Positions 57,885 through 64,000 of a stretch of DNA of 64,000 nucleotides are shown piece after piece (the stretch's first letter is position 1; every line of letters begins with the position of its first letter). The position numbers were made by a program, and so were the translations under genes. Below the pieces are notes generated by a model. That model saw nothing but the letters and a program-made list of their open reading frames with translations, made no database searches and was not told the DNA's origin. This DNA is from Alkalicoccobacillus plakortidis (GTDB lineage: Bacteria; Bacillota; Bacilli; Bacillales; Bacillaceae_D), in the NCBI RefSeq assembly GCF_023703085.1, contig NZ_JAMQJY010000001.1:1984001-2048000 (forward strand), given 5' to 3'.

Positions 57885-59034
57885 CTACCACTCCGCAATA
57901 CTGCCGTCGTTATGTCTCCAAATGGGGTTATGCCAATTTGGTTCTTGTTTGCTCATCTTACGAACATGTTCCTCATTCACCTCAATGCCTAAGCCTGGTT
58001 TTGTTGGAATTTGAACATAACCTTTCGAATAGGTAAATACACTTGGATCAACAAGATAATCGAGTACGTCTGAGCCTTTGTTGTAATGAATGCCAAGGCT
58101 TTGCTCTTGAATAAAGGCATTGTGACATGTCGCGTCCACTTGCAGGCATGATGCCAAGGCAATGGGTCCTAATGGGCAATGTGGAGCCGCAGCAACATCA
58201 AAGGCTTCAGCCATGGAGAGGATTTTTTTGTTTTCTGTAATGCCTCCCGCATGAGATAAGTCCGGTTGAATGATGTCAACATAACCATCCATTAACAGAT
58301 TCTTAAAGTCCCATTTTGAATACATTCTTTCTCCGGTCGCAATTGGAATGACGGTGTGCTTCGAGATCTCACGTAAGGCTTCATTGTTTTCTGAAAGCAC
58401 TGGTTCTTCGATAAACATCGGTCGAAATTGTTCTAGTTCTTTTGCTAAAATTTTTGCCATTGGTTTATGCACACGGCCGTGGAAATCGATGCCGATGCCA
58501 AGATATTTACCTCCTGCTTCGCGAACAGCGGCGACATTTTCTAAGACATGGTCAATTTTCTCGTAGGAATCAATGTATTGCAGTTCATTTGTTCCATTCA
58601 TTTTGATTGCGGTGAAGCCTTTTTCGACCGCATCTCGTGCGGCTGCGCCAACATCTGATGGACGGTCTCCACCAATCCATGAGTAGACTTTCATTGAGTC
58701 TCTTGCTTTGCCTCCAAGCAACTCGTGAACAGGTGCATTATAGTATTTTCCTTTAATATCCCAAAGGACTTGGTCAATGCCTGAGATTGCACTCATAAGG
58801 ATCGGGCCCCCACGATAAAAGCCACTGCGGTACATCATGTTCCAGTGGTCTTCAATATTCAGAGGATTTTCTCCAATCAAATTCTCCATTAGCTCATCTA
58901 CTGCGGTTTTGACTGTTGCTGCTCGACCTTCAACAATCGGTTCACCCCAAGCCAGTGATACCTTCATCGGTTTCAACTTTTAAAAATAACCATCTTGGTG
59001 GGACTTGAAAGAGCTCATAGCTTTTTATTTTCAT
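57885..59034 (-). pseudogene. dgoD: D-galactonate dehydratase (enolase superfamily), frameshifted near the start
   Basis: Dehydrates D-galactonate to 2-keto-3-deoxygalactonate. Conserved YRGGPILMSAISGIDQ, metal ligands in GIDFHGRVHKPMA, IEEPV and ATGERMYSKWDF, and the catalytic His in APHCPLGPIA match DgoD. The intact part starts at 58976 without the N-terminal strand. ATG 59034 (GGGGAG upstream) gives [20 protein letters not shown] in another frame; removing one T from minus-strand GCTTGGGG (58945-58952) joins it to [11 protein letters not shown]. The total is then 382 residues, the length of E. coli DgoD. Product can feed a KDG-type kinase/aldolase as at 1-1.3 kb. Confidence 0.87.
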
Positions 59035-59159
59035 CTGTGTCACTCCCCTAATGTAATCGCTTTAATTAGTGCCTACGCCCTTTGTGGTGTTCACGATAAT
59101 ACAGATCAGATTACATGTCCACTCTTGACTAAGGAAAAAGCCGGCTCATTAACGGAAGA

Positions 59160-59291
59160 CCACTGAAAAAGTCTTTAAAAGGTGAAAAAGAAGCTCTACT
59201 CCTACCGAATATAGGAAAATCGCTTCTCTTTTACACGATATGCAGATGCAAATGGCTATTATTCAAAGCTAAGTAGCTTGTTTTTCAGTGG
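59160..59291. mobile_element. MITE-like element, copy 1, with 11-bp terminal inverted repeats
   Basis: 132 bp bounded by CCACTGAAAAA and TTTTTCAGTGG, with no coding capacity. Contains ATGCAGATGCAAATGG, which also occurs in copy 2. The ends resemble termini of insertion sequences common in Bacillus, but I cannot assign a family. It abuts keyword array C. Confidence 0.55.
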
Positions 59292-59296
59292 CCTCG

Positions 59297-59550
59297 ACAT
59301 ACGGAGGTTCCTCCTTTACATGCAAGACCCGCTTTTTACATGCGAGGAGCTCAGGCGACATGCGGAGCTTCCTTCTTTACATGCAAGACTCGCTTTTTCA
59401 CATGCGAGGAGCTCAGGCGACATGCGGAGGTTCCTTCTTTACATGCAAGATCCGCTTTTTCACATGCGAGGAGCTCAGGCGACATGCGGAGGTTCCTTCT
59501 TTACATGGGAGACCCGCTTTTTGACATGCGAGGAGCTCAGGCGACATGCG
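59297..59550. repeat. Phased keyword array C (word ACATGC, 13 copies)
   Basis: ACATGC (one ACATAC, one ACATGG) recurs at 59297, 59318, 59338, 59358, 59379, 59400, 59420, 59441, 59462, 59482, 59503, 59524 and 59544: spacing always 20 or 21 bp. Three kinds of unit cycle in order: ggaggttccttcttt, aagacccgcttttt, gaggagctcaggcg. Flanked by the two MITE-like copies. Confidence 0.92.
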
Positions 59551-59554
59551 GAGA

Positions 59555-59667
59555 CCACTGAAAAAGTCTTTATAAGGTTAAAAAGAAGTCCTTCTCTTAC
59601 CAAATATAAGGAAAAACTTTTCAAAACTATATGCAGATGCAAATGGTCTTGGCTTGTTTTTCAGGGT
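59555..59667. mobile_element. MITE-like element, copy 2
   Basis: About 113 bp with the same orientation as copy 1: begins CCACTGAAAAAGTCTTTA, shares ATGCAGATGCAAATGG and GGCTTGTTTTTCAG, and the right end is degenerate (CAGGG for CAGTGG). The two copies bracket array C as direct repeats. Confidence 0.5.
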
Positions 59668-59729
59668 CCTCCATTAACGGAGCGGTTCCTTTTACGGATA
59701 CTATTAAGATTAATCAACCCTCATAACTG

Positions 59730-59771
59730 AAAAAAGACAACGGGACTCTTGTCGTCCATGTTGTCTTTTTT
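59730..59771 (-). terminator. Terminator after comK
   Basis: AAAAAAGACAAC/GTTGTCTTTTTT inverted repeat just past the comK stop; T runs on both strands. Confidence 0.85.
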
Positions 59772-59775
59772 ACTT

Positions 59776-60279
59776 TTAGTAGTCAAAGTTCTGCAGGAAT
59801 GCTTGACACCTATGCGCTTTGTCGAGAGCATTTAGAAATTGACTATGTGATATATCTAGAAAAATAGAGGTGCGATCTCTAAACATGATTTGTGTACCAA
59901 CTTTACCTTCTTGTTTCTCGGCTATGCAGGATACAACATGTCTTGAGAAAAACCACTCACAATTAGGATTGGATGGAGAAAGAGTAGGAGCGGCAATAAT
60001 AGCTAATCCCTCGCTAATCATGATAGGTGGTTTGGATTTTATTCCAAGACTATAGAGACTATACAATCTTCTTCCATCATAGCTCGAACCATTTGCTAGA
60101 CATGCCGACTGTACTAGTTGAAGCGGTGTTTGTTTTACTAGGTAGGTTGTATTGGGTTCCATTACTTTGGTTGAGTATTCAATATCACGATATGGTTGTA
60201 TAAATAAGGTCTGTTCATTAATGGCGTAATCATCTACATGGCGAATACTCTGCTGCATATCTTTTAGCATCTGTGTCAA
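59776..60279 (-). CDS. comK: Competence transcription factor ComK
   Basis: DNA-binding activator of late competence genes. 167 residues from TTG 60279, four bases after AAGGAGG; ATG 60270 is three codons in, and an earlier in-frame TTG at 60324 lacks a ribosome site. The ComK signature TYLVKQTPLQLVQSACLANG, SSYDGRRLYSLYSLG and APTLSPSNPNCEWFFSRHV is clear. Divergent from the sigma factor gene at 60390. Confidence 0.88.
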   Translation of the reverse strand: MTQMLKDMQQSIRHVDDYAINEQTLFIQPYRDIEYSTKVMEPNTTYLVKQTPLQLVQSACLANGSSYDGRRLYSLYSLGIKSKPPIMISEGLAIIAAPTLSPSNPNCEWFFSRHVVSCIAEKQEGKVGTQIMFRDRTSIFLDISHSQFLNALDKAHRCQAFLQNFDY

Positions 60280-60389
60280 TACTCCTCCTTCTGAAAGTTC
60301 CGAAATTTGGACTGTTTTCTTCAAATCGGTACAACTTTAGCGTGAATTATGACCAATGCCCACGGTGAAAAAAGCGTAAAACAGATTGA

Positions 60390-61019
60390 TTGAAGCCTCA
60401 TTTGCCATCTTTTGCTGATGTGCGTATGTATGCAAACTCTCGTAATCTAAGCTTACCGCGGAATACTTGGAAAGCGCGCTTTCAGAATGGTGTAGAGCAG
60501 ATGACATACAATTTCGATGATGTGTTGGAACAGTATACCCCTCTCATTAAAGGACAGATTAAAAAGCTACGCCTAACGCAAAACTATGATGAATTTTACC
60601 AAGTTGGCTTGATCGCTCTTTGGGATGCCTATCAGCGATTCAGTCCAGAAAAAGGTGAGTTTGCAGCCTTCGCTAAACTAAGGGTTCGAGGGGATTTGAT
60701 CTCCCATTTACGGAAGGAGATCCTCACAGCTGAGCGATTTATGCTAACTGATGAAACTACAGAACACTTGCTTGAATCCCTACAAGATCGTGATGATGAG
60801 CCAATTGCCGACTTCTGTTTCTCTCCTTATCTTCAGTATTTGTCACCGCGCGAATTGCTTTATGTGAATCAGGTGCTTATTCAAGGTAAAAGCAGAAAAA
60901 CAGTTGCTCTTGAGCAGAATGTAACCTTAAACACGGTTGCAAGCTGGAGCAAGACGGCACGTCGTAAATTACGAGAGTCCGGCAAAGCTCTCGGTGATCC
61001 ACGAAAAATGAAAGAATAG
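60390..61019 (+). CDS. Sigma-70 family RNA polymerase sigma factor
   Basis: 209 residues. Region 2 (YDEFYQVGLIALWDAYQRFS, FAAFAKLRVRGDLISHLRKE) and region 4 helix-turn-helix (LSPRELLYVNQVLIQGKSRK, TVALEQNVTLNTVASWSKTA), without region 3, as in small SigH/ECF-like factors. The first 37 residues (PSFADVRMYANSRNLSLP) look like the N-terminal helix seen in some replication proteins. TTG start has no strong ribosome site; ATG at codon 38 is an alternative. Head-to-head with comK, which hints at a role in competence. Confidence 0.83.
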   Translation: MKPHLPSFADVRMYANSRNLSLPRNTWKARFQNGVEQMTYNFDDVLEQYTPLIKGQIKKLRLTQNYDEFYQVGLIALWDAYQRFSPEKGEFAAFAKLRVRGDLISHLRKEILTAERFMLTDETTEHLLESLQDRDDEPIADFCFSPYLQYLSPRELLYVNQVLIQGKSRKTVALEQNVTLNTVASWSKTARRKLRESGKALGDPRKMKE

Positions 61020-61122
61020 AATTCACTTTGTAAATTTAGTTAAAATTATACTGAATAGATCTTCATCATGCAATTGATTTATTCTAAATATTACTTTTAT
61101 TCTGTTAATTAACCTGACTAAC

Positions 61123-61823
61123 TTAAAGATAATAATCATGCAAGGTATAACCAACACCCCGGATGGTTTGGATATATGGAGGGTATCCGTGATCTGTAGC
61201 GAGTTTCTTGCGGATATTACTAATATGAACCAATACTGTTCGGGAGTCCTTATGGCTATTTTCCCCCCAGATGTCCTCAAAAAGCTGATCTGCACTATAC
61301 ACCTCATTCGGACGGTGAGCCAAATAGGATAAGAGCTTAAATTCTTGTGAAGAAAGTTCGATATAGTTGCCCTTATGAAAGACCTCTTGCGTAACTAGAT
61401 TTATTGAAAGACCTTCGAATTGAATAACAAACGTCCGTTGATTCCGTACATTTTTGTAATGAAAGAGATGTGCTTTAATCCGTAACAGCAACTCTTCATA
61501 ATCAATAGGCAGCTGAAAATAATCATTTGCGCCTGTTTCAAATATCTCCTGTCTGGTACACGTATGATCCTCAATCATAAAAATTGGAGCAGAGGTTTTG
61601 CTTCTCAACTGACAGCAAAGTTCAAGAGATTTCTTAAAACGTAACTCGCTACCAATGATGATAAGCTGGGATTTAATTCACTCATGATGCGTGAGAGCTG
61701 CAGTGAACTCTTTTGCCGAATGACAATAAACTGTTCTTTCATTGCGTCACGTATTAAAGCCTGATAAAACCGATCCTCATCTTCAATTAATAAAATCTGT
61801 GCCCTTCCCATCATATCCCTCAT
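61123..61823 (-). pseudogene. OmpR/PhoB-type response regulator, degenerate receiver, one frameshift
   Basis: 233 residues after repair. Receiver domain begins ILLIEDEDRFYQALIRDAMK; C-terminal winged helix has LSSQEFKLLSYLAHRPNEVY and VLVHISNIRKKLATDHG, IRGVGYTL. A base missing from the CCC run near 61672 breaks SELNPxLIIIGSEL. The receiver lacks the phosphate-accepting Asp (IIIGS where ILD-type sequence is usual), the Thr/Ser (FMIED) and the Lys (FQLPID for KPFD), so it should not be phosphorylated normally. No histidine kinase is adjacent. Confidence 0.82.
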
Positions 61824-61918
61824 TCATTCATGTATTATCTATAGTATACGTAATAAAGAAGGATTTTCATAGCAAAATAAGGACTTTTGTATCATTTTTA
61901 TTGACTAACAGCATAGGC

Positions 61919-61951
61919 AAAAGACCCCAATCACATAATTGAGGTCTTTTT
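61919..61951. terminator. Terminator after the acidic lipoprotein gene
   Basis: AAAAGACCCCAAT/ATTGAGGTCTTTT stem with T runs on both strands, 17 nt past the lipoprotein stop. Confidence 0.85.
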
Positions 61952-61967
61952 ATATGAAACGATGCAG

Positions 61968-62261
61968 TTACTCGTCAGATGACTCGTCCTGTTCAACTGA
62001 GCCACCTTCCATCCGTTCATCATCATTATCCATAAGCTGTTCATCTGATGGTTCAGACTCAAGCTCGAATTCATCTTGGCCTTCTATCTCTTCTTCATCA
62101 AGATCTTCATTTATATCTTCGTCCATCGTTGGATCTGAGATGCTTTCACGATTTTCACTATTTGAAGAAGAAGCAGGATCCTGCTCATCCTCGCCTCCAC
62201 ATGCTGTTAGAATGGCTGCAGAAAGGATGGCTGTGGCTACTATACTTGTTGTTTTATTCAT
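61968..62261 (-). CDS. Small very acidic lipoprotein
   Basis: 97 residues. Signal peptide with lipobox ILTAC, then about 75 residues almost entirely Asp, Glu, Ser and Asn. GGGAGG precedes the ATG. No domain; likely an unstructured, negatively charged surface lipoprotein. Confidence 0.8.
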   Translation of the reverse strand: MNKTTSIVATAILSAAILTACGGEDEQDPASSSNSENRESISDPTMDEDINEDLDEEEIEGQDEFELESEPSDEQLMDNDDERMEGGSVEQDESSDE

Positions 62262-62424
62262 CTGTTAACCTCCCGCAGAATTAAGACATCGATTTTTCAA
62301 CATCACCATCTTAACAATGGAGACAACAAGCGTCTATTATACAAGCCGTTCTTATGCAATATTTTGCAAGATCACACGGTCTCTCATAATGTCTCTACCT
62401 TATGATTCATGCATATTGGAGTGA

Positions 62425-62856
62425 TTACGCGTTTGGCTGCAGAGCAAACGTCATATCTGCCTCAACAGCAACCTCGCCATTTACAGTAGCCACGCCATGC
62501 GCTTTCGCCACTGGTCCTTTTAAGCGTGTGATCTCCACTTCAAGACGAAGCTGATCTCCAGGCTTCACCTGTCTTTTAAAACGACACTTTTCAATGCCAC
62601 CAAAAAGTCCGATCTTGCCTTTGTTCTCTTCCTTCGTCAGAATCGAAACCGCTCCCGTTTGCGCAAGTGCTTCAAGAATTAACACACCCGGCATCACAGG
62701 ATAATCAGGAAAATGCCCATTAAAAAACTCTTCATTTGCCGTTACATTTTTAATAGCAACCGCACGCTTCCCCTCTTCTACTTCATCCACCCGATCAATC
62801 AATAAAAACGGATAACGGTGCGGAATAATCTCTTTAATTTGCTCAATCGTTAACAT
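62425..62856 (-). CDS. fabZ: 3-hydroxyacyl-[acyl-carrier-protein] dehydratase FabZ
   Basis: 143-residue hot-dog-fold dehydratase of fatty-acid elongation. Conserved [33 protein letters not shown] (catalytic His and Glu) and [19 protein letters not shown] 62856 has AGAGG 9 nt upstream; an earlier in-frame start at 62865 lies in that site. Cytoplasmic. Stands alone here. Confidence 0.96.
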   Translation of the reverse strand: MLTIEQIKEIIPHRYPFLLIDRVDEVEEGKRAVAIKNVTANEEFFNGHFPDYPVMPGVLILEALAQTGAVSILTKEENKGKIGLFGGIEKCRFKRQVKPGDQLRLEVEITRLKGPVAKAHGVATVNGEVAVEADMTFALQPNA

Positions 62857-62965
62857 ATACAACATCCTCTCAAATACTCATCATTAGTGGAATTATACCA
62901 TATCTCTATATAAGAATCCGATGATGATGTAGGATAGAAGAAATAGACAAAAAGGGAGCGATCAA

Positions 62966-63739
62966 ATGGCAAGCTTTCACGGATACGTTGCACCAGTCTC
63001 ACTAGGAATACAGACAGGATTACAGATTATCCTTCCAGAACACACAAACCAAACCACCCAACCGAAAACTCTCTATCTACTTCACGGCATGGGGGACAAC
63101 GAAACGATCTGGACACGCCGCACGGCTATCGAACGTTACGCCGATACATATGGCTTCAGCGTTATCATGCCAAGCGTCGACACAAGCTATTACACAGACA
63201 TGGCCTACGGAAAAAACTATTGGACCTACATCTCAGAAGAACTCCCAAAAATCATCAGCACCCACTTCAACATAACAACTGATCCCGAACACACCTACGT
63301 TGCCGGACTATCCATGGGAGGCTACGGCTCCTTTAAACTCGCCCTAAACCACCCAAACCGCTTCCGCGCAGCCGCCAGCTTCTCCGGCGCACTAGACGTC
63401 AAAAGTCTGCTCGCGCACACACCAGAAGAAAACAAAGAACAACGCAAACTCAGCCTGAAAATCATCTTTGGAGACAACCCAAACCTTGACGCAATAGGAG
63501 CCGACCTATTCTCGCTCATCACCAAACACCAAGAGGCTGGCCTTGCACTACCCGATCTCTATCAATACTGCGGAACCGACGACTTCCTCTATCGCATGAA
63601 CACGAACTTCAGCAACCATCTAAAAGAACAAGGCATCAAAGCTTATTACGAAGAATCCAAAGCCGACCACACATGGGATTACTGGGATTATTGCATTGAA
63701 TCATTTTTGAAGAAGATCTGTGAGAGGGACAACGCTTAG
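62966..63739 (+). CDS. Esterase D/PF00756-type alpha/beta-hydrolase (EstA-like)
   Basis: 257 residues, no signal peptide. TLYLLHGMGDNETIW (oxyanion region), nucleophile elbow AGLSMGGYGSFKLAL with Ser, and catalytic Asp/His expected in YQYCGTDDFLY and KADHTWDYWD. Resembles short-chain (tributyrin) esterases and S-formylglutathione-hydrolase relatives. GGGAG before the ATG. All catalytic residues seem present. Confidence 0.9.
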   Translation: MASFHGYVAPVSLGIQTGLQIILPEHTNQTTQPKTLYLLHGMGDNETIWTRRTAIERYADTYGFSVIMPSVDTSYYTDMAYGKNYWTYISEELPKIISTHFNITTDPEHTYVAGLSMGGYGSFKLALNHPNRFRAAASFSGALDVKSLLAHTPEENKEQRKLSLKIIFGDNPNLDAIGADLFSLITKHQEAGLALPDLYQYCGTDDFLYRMNTNFSNHLKEQGIKAYYEESKADHTWDYWDYCIESFLKKICERDNA

Positions 63740-63753
63740 GCGTTGTCTTTTTT
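63728..63753 (+). terminator. Terminator overlapping the end of the esterase gene
   Basis: GACAACGC/GCGTTGTC stem followed by T6; the stop codon lies in the loop. Confidence 0.9.
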
Positions 63754-63819
63754 GTGGGGAGATGGGTCAATGCTGTGAATAAAAATGGTTATTTTTATTC
63801 CTTATATAATTAGACCTTT

Positions 63820-64000
63820 CTTGGTTTGCTGCGTGGGGGCTTGGTATTAGGTTTGCGCTCTTGGTAAGTACGGGGTAGTTCTTGGTTTTGGAGTGGAGCT
63901 CTTGCTTTGGGTCTAATCTAGCTTGGTATTGGGGTGGATTTCTTGCTTTAGTTCTGATCTAGCTTGATATTGGAGTGGAGCTCTTGCTTCAGCTCTCCTC
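63820..64000. repeat. Phased keyword array D (word CTTG[G/C], 9 copies, cut by window edge)
   Basis: CTTGG/CTTGC/CTTGA recurs at 63820, 63840, 63860, 63881, 63901, 63922, 63942, 63963 and 63983: spacing always 20 or 21 bp. Later units alternate gtattggagtggagct-like and ctttagttctgatctag-like filler. It probably continues beyond the window. Confidence 0.85.

Noticed and set aside
59278..59730. 150-codon frame across array C and the MITE-like copy
   Set aside because: Composed of repeat units read through without stops; no start signals or domain.

Overview
The window looks like chromosome of a low-GC Gram-positive member of the Bacillaceae. The evidence is strong GGAGG-type ribosome sites with frequent TTG/GTG starts, ComK, FabZ, a YwqC/D/E-type tyrosine-kinase module, an LCP protein, sortases and lipoproteins. 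Very acidic surface proteins would fit an alkaliphilic or halotolerant relative of Bacillus, but the genus cannot be fixed from the sequence. No rRNA, tRNA or CRISPR array was seen.

Layout. (1) 1-5.1 kb: a minus-strand sugar-acid operon with an IclR-type regulator, a tripartite TctCBA transporter, KDG kinase and KDPG aldolase, with two matching 19-bp operator palindromes. (2) 5.4-14.5 kb: a class D sortase and a giant LPXTG adhesin (collagen-binding-like repeats, 14 Cna-B domains, about 50 Gly-Glu-Pro triplets). (3) 14.9-27.1 kb: a chemotaxis receptor followed by an accessory region of small lipoproteins, small membrane proteins, two esterases, gene remnants and a HEPN-like gene pair. (4) 27.1-44.9 kb: an exopolysaccharide/capsule locus. 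Ugd, ManC, flippase, polymerase, four glycosyltransferases and a priming sugar transferase lie behind a structured leader RNA. GalU, a degenerate PHP phosphatase, a pseudo-hydrolase/SARP regulator, the phosphatase-kinase-Wzz module and a divergent LCP protein follow. (5) 45.0-55.0 kb: a second class D sortase and a 3.1k-residue adhesin with an A-B-C-D domain super-repeat. (6) 55.3-64 kb: an NlpC/P60 hydrolase, a ureohydrolase-family protein, galactonate dehydratase, ComK divergent from a sigma factor, an orphan response regulator, FabZ and an esterase.

The genes fit together as a cell-surface region: one polysaccharide pathway (UDP-glucuronate and GDP-mannose precursors, Wzx/Wzy route) flanked by two sortase-anchored adhesins. 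Galactonate dehydratase at 57.9-59.0 kb makes the KDG-type acid that the kinase/aldolase at the other end can use.

Two observations cut across the window. First, four intergenic loci (5.4, 16.6, 59.3 and 63.8 kb) carry unrelated keyword arrays with the same 20/21-bp spacing. Second, at least nine genes are broken by single-base shifts. Every one of the seven extra-base shifts lies in the hexamer GCTTGG/CCAAGC and the missing-base shifts lie mostly in homopolymers. Corrected lengths match family lengths exactly, which points to motif-dependent sequence error more than to real gene decay.
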